Virus record (IMG/VR): IMGVR_UViG_3300025652_007805
Coordinates: 1 to 64,000 of that record
Reading direction: 5' to 3' (one strand)
DNA: 64,000 nt
Origin: a virus
The notes beneath the pieces were generated by a model. That model saw only the letters and a list, made by a program, of their open reading frames with translations, did not search any database and was not told where the DNA came from. The position numbers and the translations under genes are program-made. This document shows positions 50,827-58,247 of the stretch, piece after piece; position 1 is the first letter of the stretch, and each line of letters starts with the position of its first letter.

Positions 50827-51513
50827 TTAAATTTTACCATTATCCCAATCAGCCTTGAATAAGAAATATCGTTTTCGTAGTTTGTTTAACTGAGAGACGA
50901 TTTGTTTTGTATTGAGACCAGTAAGCTCTCGTAAATATAAGTAAACTGCTTTTTTATTAAAAATTTCTATGTCTTCAACAGAATTAAGAATGGTTCTTAC
51001 GGCATTATAGACTTTTCGTTCGTTCTCTTTCATATCGTTGGTTTCCCAGCATTCAATCTCGGACCACAAAGATTTCCAAAAGTCTCTAAATTCTTGTTCT
51101 GCTGGGAAAGGATTGTAAGTTATGATCTTTTCTTCATCAACCTGCTTTAAGGCGTCTTCATAATCAACCTCACGTTTGGCTCGCTTGGATGTTTGTTTTA
51201 CTTTATGAATAAACCAGTTCTTTGTGATTACAGAGAAGTAAGAGAATGCTTTGGAACCACGGTTTGGATCATACTTGGAAAGTATGGTGGTTAACCATAT
51301 CTTACATTCGTCTCTTAATTCGTCTATATTCGGAAGAGTTGTAAACTTATATGTATAAACAATCTTATCGACCATTTCATTAAATGCTGGTTGTATCCAG
51401 TCTACATATAATTTGGTTCTTATTACGTTGTCACTTGTGCTGCAATATTTAACTATCGCGTCTTCGTGAACCTGCGTAAAATACATTCTCTTCGTTGATT
51501 TGCGTCTCGCCAT
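50827..51513 (-). CDS. Late-transcription sigma factor, gp55-like
   Basis: A 228-residue protein of the T4 gp55 type (185 residues in T4), a reduced sigma-70 family factor. The region 2 signature KYDPNRGSKAFSYFSVITKN is present at about residues 79-98, followed by WFIHKVKQTSKRAKREVDYE. The N-terminal MYFTQVHEDAIVKYCSTSDN matches gp55 relatives, and the C-terminal half is helical and basic (LNTKQIVSQLNKLRKRYFLF), a possible sliding-clamp or core contact. It directs host RNA polymerase to phage late promoters. The first 65 bases overlap the 51449-51859 gene. GGAG precedes the chosen ATG. Confidence 0.9.
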   Translation of the reverse strand: MARRKSTKRMYFTQVHEDAIVKYCSTSDNVIRTKLYVDWIQPAFNEMVDKIVYTYKFTTLPNIDELRDECKIWLTTILSKYDPNRGSKAFSYFSVITKNWFIHKVKQTSKRAKREVDYEDALKQVDEEKIITYNPFPAEQEFRDFWKSLWSEIECWETNDMKENERKVYNAVRTILNSVEDIEIFNKKAVYLYLRELTGLNTKQIVSQLNKLRKRYFLFKADWDNGKI

Positions 51514-51859
51514 CAGGCTGATCTCCTTTTAAATTTTGTTCTTCTTCTTCTTCTTCTTCATATATTTCCTCAAATGGTGTTGTTATTGAGTAAACGTCTT
51601 CGTAATCTTCTAATATTTCTAATAAACTTGTTGTATGAGACATTAAATGCTTTATGGTTTCGTCTCCATAATACATTTCCATCCCATATATATTTCTCAA
51701 ATGTTCTCGGTAATTTGCCACCAGAGTGGTCAAATCTTCTAAATTTTGGGAGGTATAAATGAACCCCGGTAATACCCGCCTCATATACCAAAAAGCCAAA
51801 GAATTGGCCATTACGGACACTAAAAACACTATTATGAGTGTAGTTTCTAAAGTTGTCAT
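51449..51859 (-). CDS. Small membrane-anchored hypothetical protein
   Basis: A 136-residue protein with an N-terminal membrane helix (TLIIVFLVSVMANSLAFWYM, about 7-26), then a soluble domain (LTTLVANYREHLRNIYGMEM) and an acidic stretch of Glu residues (about 97-107) followed by a basic end. Similar membrane-anchored proteins precede gp55 in related phages as far as I recall, but function is unknown. It overlaps the gp55-like gene by 65 bases in another frame, a long overlap for this compact genome, so the C-terminal 21 residues share DNA with the sigma N-terminus. Confidence 0.7.
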   Translation of the reverse strand: MTTLETTLIIVFLVSVMANSLAFWYMRRVLPGFIYTSQNLEDLTTLVANYREHLRNIYGMEMYYGDETIKHLMSHTTSLLEILEDYEDVYSITTPFEEIYEEEEEEEQNLKGDQPDGETQINEENVFYAGSRRRDS

Positions 51860-52137
51860 TACGGTTCATACTCCCAGGAAGTTGCTTCCTTTTTTTGCTG
51901 CTTTAAAATTTCAGCATTTTCAGAAATTGCCTCTCTCACATTAGCACCGGCATTTCTGTTTTTTTGTCTCCAGTTGTCTTCTTCATAATCTGAAGTTCTA
52001 ATATTGGGCATTTGCGGGATACGACGGAGACAAGAAGACGACGAACAAAGTTCGCAATAATCTTGTCTTTCCGTCATTCCATGCACAGTTTCAAAATCAC
52101 CATTACATTCATTACAATGATAAACGTATTTAGGCAT
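51859..52137 (-). CDS. FmdB-like zinc-ribbon protein
   Basis: A 92-residue protein. The N-terminal half is a FmdB-type ribbon: MPKYVYHCNECNGDFETVHG (Cys near 8 and 11) and YCELCSSSSCLRRI (Cys near 28 and 31). FmdB proteins are putative regulators of unclear mechanism, and small versions are frequent in T4-like marine phages. The second half is charged and helical with no motif. It shares one base with each neighbour. A nucleic acid or protein binding role is likely; the target is unknown. Confidence 0.78.
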   Translation of the reverse strand: MPKYVYHCNECNGDFETVHGMTERQDYCELCSSSSCLRRIPQMPNIRTSDYEEDNWRQKNRNAGANVREAISENAEILKQQKKEATSWEYEP

Positions 52138-52340
52138 TAACTATTTGTTTCCGTTGTTGTGGTGCCTGGTGACTTCATTGTTGGTGCCTTAACACTCGGT
52201 GGATTTGTAACAACAACTTGGTTAGTGTCGTCCACCTCTAATTTGAATCCTTGAAGAACAGGTACAATGTCTGTTTGTTCCATCAAAGATTTTTGAAGAG
52301 CCATCATTACGGCTCCTACTGCTTGATCACTTAGTTTCAT
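52137..52340 (-). CDS. Small hypothetical protein (MKLSDQAVGAVM type)
   Basis: A 67-residue protein. It opens MKLSDQAVGAVMMALQKSLM then EQTDIVPVLQGFKLEVDDTN, and ends in a Pro/Thr/Ser-rich tail (PSVKAPTMKSPGTTTTETNS). The N-terminal half is conserved in my recollection of marine T4-like phages next to late sigma genes, but has no known function. No Cys, membrane segment or catalytic motif. It overlaps the epimerase gene by 4 bases upstream and FmdB-like by one base downstream, so it is part of the same transcript. Confidence 0.7.
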   Translation of the reverse strand: MKLSDQAVGAVMMALQKSLMEQTDIVPVLQGFKLEVDDTNQVVVTNPPSVKAPTMKSPGTTTTETNS

Positions 52341-53158
52341 GTTTTCTCCTTTTTAAAACATTTATTTAGACCTTCGTCTATTGAAATTTTTGGTTGCCAA
52401 CCAAGGTCCTTTAGGTCACTAATATCAGCACAAGAGTGCCTGATATCTCCTATTCTTTCTGGTTGTTTTTTCCAGATTACATTATGATGATGATTTATAA
52501 ATTTCTTTATATAGTTTAAAGTAATTGGCTTTCCTGTTCCTACGTTTAAAACCTTTCCGTTGAATTTTTTATCGTTTTTCATACAAAAGATGTTTGCTGA
52601 TACAATGTCGGATAAATGTATAAAGTCCCTTGTCTGGTTACCGTCGCCATCTATTCGAAGTGGTTTATTTTGCTTTATCATTTCCATCCAAGCTGAAATT
52701 GCTGTTGAATATGCTCCTCCAAACTCCTGATTTTCAGAATAAACATTGTAATATCTCAAACATACAGTATCTAAGCCATAAAGATCAGAATATAGTTTAC
52801 ATTCCAGTTCGTTCATTAATTTATGCAACCCGTAAGGGGACTTTGGTTCTCCGTCATTTACAGCAGCAGAAGAAGAAAATATGACTCTTTTGACTTTATT
52901 TAGTACACTCCACTCTAAAAGAACCGATGTGGCTAAGACATTTTGTTTTAATGTATAAGAAGGGTTCTCAATAGAATAGGACACTTTTGGATAAGCAGAT
53001 AGGTGAAAAACATAATCATAAGATTCTCTCGGAAGGCAGTGTAAAATATCGTCACCTTCTTTCAAATCAATACCCGTTGTTTCAAAACCTTGTCTTATTA
53101 ATTCATCATAAATTTTTGAACCAATATATCCTTTGTGTCCCGTTACAAGAACTTTCAT
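52337..53158 (-). CDS. NAD-dependent sugar epimerase/dehydratase (SDR family)
   Basis: A 273-residue extended SDR enzyme. Rossmann motif VTGHKGYIGSKI (about 4-15), VFHLSAYPKVSYS (about 50-62), the catalytic Ser region IFSSSAAVN, and the YxxxK motif YGLHK (about 108-112), followed by RYYNVYS and GDGNQTRDFIHLSDIV. These match UDP-glucose 4-epimerase and dTDP-glucose dehydratase relatives. The substrate cannot be fixed from the sequence. It is the last gene of the sugar module and overlaps the SIS-HAD gene and the 67-residue gene by 4 bases each. Confidence 0.88.
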   Translation of the reverse strand: MKVLVTGHKGYIGSKIYDELIRQGFETTGIDLKEGDDILHCLPRESYDYVFHLSAYPKVSYSIENPSYTLKQNVLATSVLLEWSVLNKVKRVIFSSSAAVNDGEPKSPYGLHKLMNELECKLYSDLYGLDTVCLRYYNVYSENQEFGGAYSTAISAWMEMIKQNKPLRIDGDGNQTRDFIHLSDIVSANIFCMKNDKKFNGKVLNVGTGKPITLNYIKKFINHHHNVIWKKQPERIGDIRHSCADISDLKDLGWQPKISIDEGLNKCFKKEKT

Positions 53159-54132
53159 AGTATTTTTTTCTCACGCAATTTTTCAAAACAATTATCCCAA
53201 TTTTTAAATTCAACTGCTTTGTCATCAATATAACATACTGCTCTTGGTTTTTCTGCTGTTACTTTACTAACAAACCTAGCCATATCATGTTTTTTGAGCC
53301 AGTCCCACACTAATTCAATACCAGATTTGCCATTTACAAGTCCACGATCTGGCTTTGCTTTTGCAGTATACATAATGATTGTGTACTCTTTTGAAATCTT
53401 CTCAAGAGCTTGATATGCCCCTGGAACTGGTTCATCGTATATTGTTCCATCGTAATACCCTTTAGAGCATAAATGTATTACACCATCAAAATCAATTCCA
53501 ATATTTATTTTTTCATCTGGGTAGCTATGTTTTCTGATTTTTCCACCTTTCCAATTTAATTTTTCTAATTCTTCGGGTGAGTTTTGCCCAATAGGGGGAC
53601 AAATATTACCAGAACCATGTGTTAGTTGATATTGTAACAAAAGAGTTAAGCATTCCGCTGTGTGGTAGTATTCTACATCTAGCACAACTTGTGTTAAATT
53701 TTTAATTTCCACATCAATAGGTTTTGCCGTTATTAGACAAGCTTGCATTCCATTGTCTGTTGCCCATTGGAGTGCTTTGATTACATCTTTTGATTTACCA
53801 GAAGAAGAAATTCCATATACGAGTGATTTTTTCATTTGGGGCTTTGTTCTGGTTGATGTTCGGGACCGTAACCATGCAACCATCCATTGATCAAAGCTGG
53901 TATCATTAATTAATGAAGTTGCTACTACGCAACTACCGGGACACATTGCATTTTTTGTACCATTAGAAAGTCTCGTCATATCAACAGCGGTGTGATCGGC
54001 AACGCCCATGTTACCACCGTGCCCTAGAACATAAATATCATTACAATCATTGTATTTTGATTGTAGTGTTTTCCACTCCTCACTACACACTACTTCAACA
54101 AATTTTTCACCTATGTTTTCAAAATTTAACAT
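53155..54132 (-). CDS. SIS-domain sugar isomerase (GmhA-like) fused to HAD phosphatase
   Basis: A 325-residue two-domain protein. Residues 1-190 are a SIS fold like sedoheptulose-7-phosphate isomerase GmhA: LGHGGNMGVADHTAVD (about 35-50), YGISSSGKSKDVIKAL (about 108-123) and TAECLTLLLQ. Residues 208-325 are HAD-type: IGIDFDGVIH (nucleophile Asp near 216), MYTAKAKPD, KPRAVCYIDDKA. In heptose synthesis GmhA is followed by phosphatase GmhB, so the fusion could do two steps of a heptose pathway. The join (NWKGGKIRKH) resembles an old start site. Substrates are inferred. Confidence 0.78.
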   Translation of the reverse strand: MLNFENIGEKFVEVVCSEEWKTLQSKYNDCNDIYVLGHGGNMGVADHTAVDMTRLSNGTKNAMCPGSCVVATSLINDTSFDQWMVAWLRSRTSTRTKPQMKKSLVYGISSSGKSKDVIKALQWATDNGMQACLITAKPIDVEIKNLTQVVLDVEYYHTAECLTLLLQYQLTHGSGNICPPIGQNSPEELEKLNWKGGKIRKHSYPDEKINIGIDFDGVIHLCSKGYYDGTIYDEPVPGAYQALEKISKEYTIIMYTAKAKPDRGLVNGKSGIELVWDWLKKHDMARFVSKVTAEKPRAVCYIDDKAVEFKNWDNCFEKLREKKIL

Positions 54133-54805
54133 CTTTTAGAATCTCCTTATTATATTCTATTACAGCAATAGTATCCATGCCTAAACATTTTAGTCCATAA
54201 TTTTTATATTTATGGATCTCTTTATTAATATTTTTTGGTATGTGAACAGCCATCTTATCTTTGTTTAAAATTTTATTCACCTTATCAATATAACACAAAA
54301 ATTCTTCATCGTCAAACTGTCCTGGCTTATTTAAACTCAATGAAAGGTCATATGGTCCGATTAAATAATAGTCAAAATTAAACTTTATTATTTCTTTCAA
54401 ATTATCAACCGCTTTTTTACTCTCAATTTGAGGAATAATTATTGGGTCTGATTGAATCAGGTTCTTTTCTCCCCATAAGTTTTGGCGAACGAGGCCCAAG
54501 CCTCTTTTACCTTTTGGGGAATAGTAGCAATATTCTATTATTTTTTCACACTGTTTTTTAGTTTCTACTGTTGACAAAATTAACCCATCCACAGCAGCAT
54601 CTAAACAATATCGAATCATAGTTTTTGAAATTTCAGTTAAACGAACAAAACACTTTTTTTGGGATGCTTTTATAACTTGAATACAAGAGAATAATGTTTC
54701 ATTATCATAACATCCGTGTTCTGTGTCTAAGACAACTCCATCAAAATTGTGACACATTATTTCAGAAATTAATGGAGAGGGTATTTGCTGCCAGGACAAA
54801 ATCAT
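54119..54805 (-). CDS. HpcH/HpaI-family aldolase (2-keto-3-deoxy acid aldolase type)
   Basis: A 228-residue class II aldolase fold. Diagnostic segments: FDGVVLDTEHGCYDNETL (catalytic His), FVRLTE with substrate Arg, CLDAAVDGLILSTVET, SPKGKRGLG, IIIPQIESKKAVDNL (metal Glu) and YYLIGPYDLSLSL (metal Asp). All family ligands appear present. Family members cleave or form 2-keto-3-deoxy acids from pyruvate and an aldehyde, and versions are common in surface polysaccharide clusters. It overlaps the SIS-HAD gene by 14 bases and the GDPD-like gene by 4. Product identity is unknown. Confidence 0.85.
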   Translation of the reverse strand: MILSWQQIPSPLISEIMCHNFDGVVLDTEHGCYDNETLFSCIQVIKASQKKCFVRLTEISKTMIRYCLDAAVDGLILSTVETKKQCEKIIEYCYYSPKGKRGLGLVRQNLWGEKNLIQSDPIIIPQIESKKAVDNLKEIIKFNFDYYLIGPYDLSLSLNKPGQFDDEEFLCYIDKVNKILNKDKMAVHIPKNINKEIHKYKNYGLKCLGMDTIAVIEYNKEILKDVKF

Positions 54806-55260
54806 TTGTTTTCCTCATATAGAGATATAAAGTCTGAGCATATCCCATAACAATTTAATATTTCTTCTTTTTTGTATTTTGCATTTTCGGGCATTACAGC
54901 TATGGAATTGTCGCTAAGAACAGACCCAGGGTATGCCCATATTATATTATTACTAGTAAGAGTGTAATCGTCATTTTGATGCCAAAAGAATCTATATTTG
55001 TCTTGCATATGTTTTGAAAAAAAATTTAAACAATTAAGATTTTTTGCATGTATCCATAAACTATTTTTTCTATTCATAATCCATTCTATATTTACTTTAT
55101 GTTGAGCAGTATCGTGTCCAAGAAAAAAACAATTGTCAATTATTCTAATATCTGTTTCTACATCGTATCCCATAGAAATAGCACTATCAATATAGATAGG
55201 GTCGTTTTCTAAAGCAATATTTTTACCACTTATATTTCCTCTATGAGAAATGAAAATCAT
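54802..55260 (-). CDS. Glycerophosphodiester phosphodiesterase-like protein
   Basis: I choose the ATG at 55258-55260 (MIFISHRGNISGKN), which overlaps the upstream stop as ATGA; the longer frame adds nine residues (MPLCVCYKV) encoded within the methyltransferase gene. The 152-residue product has the GDPD/PI-PLC start: SHRGN, LENDPIYIDSAISMGYDVET and GHDTAQ, with the metal and catalytic His and acidic residues in the usual order. It is much shorter than typical GDPDs (about 250), so the C-terminal half of the barrel seems trimmed. It may act on a phosphodiester-linked sugar or lipid; activity is uncertain. Confidence 0.65.
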   Translation of the reverse strand: MIFISHRGNISGKNIALENDPIYIDSAISMGYDVETDIRIIDNCFFLGHDTAQHKVNIEWIMNRKNSLWIHAKNLNCLNFFSKHMQDKYRFFWHQNDDYTLTSNNIIWAYPGSVLSDNSIAVMPENAKYKKEEILNCYGICSDFISLYEENK

Positions 55261-55964
55261 GACTTTATAACATACGCAGAGGGGCAAATATAATTCAAAG
55301 ATTTTACTTGAACATTTTTATTTTTAAAAAACTTATCAACACCTTCAGATTCCGACCATTTATGAAAAGCATATTCGTCAAACACAACTATCCCACCACT
55401 CACAACTCTATCCCACATATTTTTTAAAGTTTCATAAGTTGGCTCCCCTAGGTCTAAATCAATATACAATAGAGAAATTCTAAACCCTGGTCTTTCGGAA
55501 ACAAATTGCTTGGTCGTCTCAATAACATCCCCCGCCACTAAATCAAATTCATGTTCCATAAATCCCATATTTTTGATATTTTCAGAAAAGTATTTTACGC
55601 AATTACTACTATGTTCGAAATTCCTATCTTTAAATAATGTACTCATTGCCTCTTTATCGATACCACTGAGAGATTCAATCAATTTTTTAGAATTATAAAA
55701 GTCAAAACCAATTACTTTTTTAAGTGTATTCGGGCACAAATATTTTTTTAATTTAAGGAAAGTTAGAAGACCAGTTCCCTTAAATACACCGCATTCAACT
55801 ATGTCTCCAGGTAAATCCTTAACTTGATTAAAAAGAAGCGTCCTAGCTAAAAGTTTTCCAAATATTTTTGTATCTGAACTTAATATAAATCCGTTGAAAT
55901 TATCATAAAGTTTTTGATCTATATCTATAATTTCTAAATCTTTTAAATTCATTTTATTTGCCAT
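55257..55964 (-). CDS. TylF/macrocin-O-methyltransferase-like SAM enzyme
   Basis: A 235-residue methyltransferase. The SAM-binding motif DLPGDIVECGVFKGTGLL lies at about 51-68, followed by VIGFDFYN. The metal-binding acidic cluster typical of TylF appears in LLYIDLDLGEPTYETLKN and GGIVVFDEYAFHKWSES. TylF-type enzymes O-methylate sugars or polyketide sugar moieties. Within this gene cluster a sugar O-methyltransferase is the likely role. It overlaps the upstream HAD-nucleotidyltransferase gene by 11 bases. A later in-frame ATG at 55952 is an alternative start. Confidence 0.8.
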   Translation of the reverse strand: MANKMNLKDLEIIDIDQKLYDNFNGFILSSDTKIFGKLLARTLLFNQVKDLPGDIVECGVFKGTGLLTFLKLKKYLCPNTLKKVIGFDFYNSKKLIESLSGIDKEAMSTLFKDRNFEHSSNCVKYFSENIKNMGFMEHEFDLVAGDVIETTKQFVSERPGFRISLLYIDLDLGEPTYETLKNMWDRVVSGGIVVFDEYAFHKWSESEGVDKFFKNKNVQVKSLNYICPSAYVIKS

Positions 55965-57324
55965 GATTCTTATTAAAATTATCTAAATCTTCAGGTGTTC
56001 CAATGCCCCACATTCCTTCAAAATGAAATGTTTTAATTTTTTTACCTGCTTCTATGGCTTGATTAAAAACAGGGCAAACATAAAATTCATTATTAAATCT
56101 TACATTTTTTTCAATCATTTGTTCGGCATACTTAACATAATCACTTCCATGCTTCCAATAATAGATTCCTGCTGTGGCTATATCACTAATTGGTTTCTTT
56201 TCTGCTACTTCGGTCACTAAGCCGTCAATATTTGTCTTAGCAAAACTCCACTTTGGGTGAGTTGCTTTAAATGTTAACATTCCACCATCAATGCCATCTG
56301 CTTCCATAGAATACATAAATTCATTACTATCCCAGTCTAAGAATTGATCAGAGTTAGCAAATATTAGAGGATCTTCATTGTTGATAAATTCTTTTGCTAG
56401 CAAAGTTGTGCATGCAGCACCCTCCGTCATTCCATCTACTTGGACAATTTCACAATCTGGTGAAATTAAATTTAAAAGGTGTTTTAAATTATAATTTTCA
56501 TAATGTTCTTTCTGGACGACAAAAATATGTCTTGCATCTATGTTCAAGTTTTCAACCACTAGTTGAATCATTGGTTTGCCACGAACCTCTATTAGAGGCT
56601 TGGGGAAAGTATAGCCAGCTTTTGCAAATCTAGATCCAGCACCGGCCATTGGTATTAATACGTTCATTTTTCCTCCCTGCCATTTTGGTTTAATATTCTC
56701 TTTGCTATCAATCTGATTAATTTGATTTTTTATCTTTTCATATGTCACATCTGAGGTGTTTTTAACAGCACACAGGTGGCCGCCACTATTAATTGCTGCT
56801 TTTCTTCCGTGATGAGAATCCTCAATTATAATAGTTTCGTTCGGATCAACATTCGCCCTCAACATACACCTTAAATAAATTTCAGAACTTGGTTTAGGTT
56901 TCGTTACATCTTGATTTGAATATAGAAAATCAATATATTCAAAAAAACCTTTTCTTATAAGTTGTAACTTTGCGGTTTTTCGTATAGAATTTGTTGCACA
57001 AGCAACCATATATCCATCATTTTTAAGTTTTTTTAATATATCACGCATTCTGCGGTCAATACTAAAGTTATCAATAATATCAACGGTTTTTTTCTGCTTT
57101 AATTTCCAAACAGCATCATGAAATTCTAAAGGAAGATTTTTATTTTGTGTCAACATTTTTAATTTTTTAGTTGTTGACAGTCCGTCATATAAAGATAAGT
57201 GTTCTTGGCGTCCAATTATATACTTTTTATCAATATCTGATAAGGCCGCATTTAATGCTTCATAATGTATTTCTCTTGCATCAACAAGAACACCGTCTAA
57301 ATCAAAAACTACTAATTTAATCAT
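55954..57324 (-). CDS. HAD-family phosphatase fused to sugar-phosphate nucleotidyltransferase
   Basis: A 456-residue fusion. Residues 1-200 are a HAD phosphatase of the beta-phosphoglucomutase type: VVFDLDGVLVDA (nucleophile Asp near 8), ACATNSIRKTAKL, KPKPSSEIYLR and IIEDSHHGRKAA. Residues 219-456 are an NTP-transferase: NVLIPMAGAGSRFAKAGYTF (nucleotide-binding GxGxR), PKPLIEVRGKPMI, IFANSDQFLDWD (metal Asp) and GMWGIGTPEDLDNF. It would dephosphorylate and activate sugars. An internal ATG at 56665-56667 with GGGAGGA before it could also give the transferase alone. Confidence 0.85.
   Translation of the reverse strand: MIKLVVFDLDGVLVDAREIHYEALNAALSDIDKKYIIGRQEHLSLYDGLSTTKKLKMLTQNKNLPLEFHDAVWKLKQKKTVDIIDNFSIDRRMRDILKKLKNDGYMVACATNSIRKTAKLQLIRKGFFEYIDFLYSNQDVTKPKPSSEIYLRCMLRANVDPNETIIIEDSHHGRKAAINSGGHLCAVKNTSDVTYEKIKNQINQIDSKENIKPKWQGGKMNVLIPMAGAGSRFAKAGYTFPKPLIEVRGKPMIQLVVENLNIDARHIFVVQKEHYENYNLKHLLNLISPDCEIVQVDGMTEGAACTTLLAKEFINNEDPLIFANSDQFLDWDSNEFMYSMEADGIDGGMLTFKATHPKWSFAKTNIDGLVTEVAEKKPISDIATAGIYYWKHGSDYVKYAEQMIEKNVRFNNEFYVCPVFNQAIEAGKKIKTFHFEGMWGIGTPEDLDNFNKNHGK
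56665..56677 (-). promoter_or_regulatory. Strong internal ribosome binding site and in-frame ATG
   Basis: Coding strand GGGAGGA, three bases, then ATG at 56667-56665, in frame inside the HAD-nucleotidyltransferase gene and exactly at the domain boundary. Translation from here would give a 237-residue nucleotidyltransferase (55954-56667). It is a stronger Shine-Dalgarno than those before most genes of the sugar module. Use is inferred. Confidence 0.6.
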
Positions 57325-58247
57325 TTTCTAAATTTTTCTCCTTTTTTGGTTGGATGTGTGTCTATATCACCACTTTTACCAAGATCTAACCAAGTATCCC
57401 CTTTTCTCCATCCAATATAATTTTTATCAACAAGTTCTATATCTTTTTCAAAATAATAATATTGAACAAAATTTGGCACCATTGGTGGAGAAGGGGGGTT
57501 CTCAACAAAGTCTTTTGTCCAATTAGTAAGCCAACCATAATAAGCTGGTTGTTTTTTCCATGTATCTTTCCATTTCCAATAAAAAATCTGTGTTGTGTGA
57601 TACCATGCTTCATCCCACAGGTCATTAGATTTTATTTTCATCCAATCAGAATTGTTTCCTTGGTATTCATTAGTATCCAATGGCAATGCATCATTGTTAT
57701 TTAACAATCTACTATGTGAAATATCATTTATCATTGAATTATTTTTATTATATATTAATGCTCTAATATAATAATCAGCCTCTTTATTACCAGGGGTTAA
57801 GAATCTTTCATCCCACATACCAATTTTTTTAACAGCCTCTGGTCTGTAACTGATTATATTATCTCCGAGACAGCCGGTAACAAAAGTATATTTCTTATGA
57901 AGTTTCAAAAGATTTGTTGCCCAATTAGGATGTAAAACAATATCATTTTGCATTGTTACAACAATTTTTGTTTCAGGGCTGTTCAGGTCTTTAAACCCAT
58001 GAACCAAGGCTTGGTTCCAGTTTCTAGCGAGATTACCGGTGTCCCAATCTGGTCTTGCATTGTTGTGAATAACATTTACTTTATCAACAAACTCTTCATC
58101 CAAGTGAAAGTCTGAGTGGTTGTTGATGATATTTACTTCTGTGTTTGGCACCAGTGAGAAGTCTGTTTTGTTGAATAAGGTGTCTAAGGTTTTGTTTAAA
58201 ATTTCTTTTCTACGATATGTGACAATATAGACTTTTATGTTTTTCAT
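57321..58247 (-). CDS. GT-A-fold glycosyltransferase
   Basis: I choose the ATG at 58245-58247 (MKNIKVYIVTYRR); the longer open frame back to 58340 would add 31 unlike residues in another gene's sequence. The 308-residue product begins like a GT2 enzyme (VYIVTYRRKEILNKTLDTLF), has NHSDFHLDEE, the ARNWNQALVHGF helix, VTMQNDIVLHPNW (DxD-type metal site near 100) and GMWDERFLTPGNKEADYYIR (acceptor region). It would transfer a sugar from a nucleotide donor; donor and acceptor are unknown. It overlaps the cytidylyltransferase gene by 38 bases. Confidence 0.78.
   Translation of the reverse strand: MKNIKVYIVTYRRKEILNKTLDTLFNKTDFSLVPNTEVNIINNHSDFHLDEEFVDKVNVIHNNARPDWDTGNLARNWNQALVHGFKDLNSPETKIVVTMQNDIVLHPNWATNLLKLHKKYTFVTGCLGDNIISYRPEAVKKIGMWDERFLTPGNKEADYYIRALIYNKNNSMINDISHSRLLNNNDALPLDTNEYQGNNSDWMKIKSNDLWDEAWYHTTQIFYWKWKDTWKKQPAYYGWLTNWTKDFVENPPSPPMVPNFVQYYYFEKDIELVDKNYIGWRKGDTWLDLGKSGDIDTHPTKKGEKFRK

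Noticed and set aside
51570-51869. Alternative 99-codon minus-strand frame at the membrane protein gene
   Set aside because: It competes with 51449-51859, which has a coherent membrane helix and a better place in the overlap pattern.
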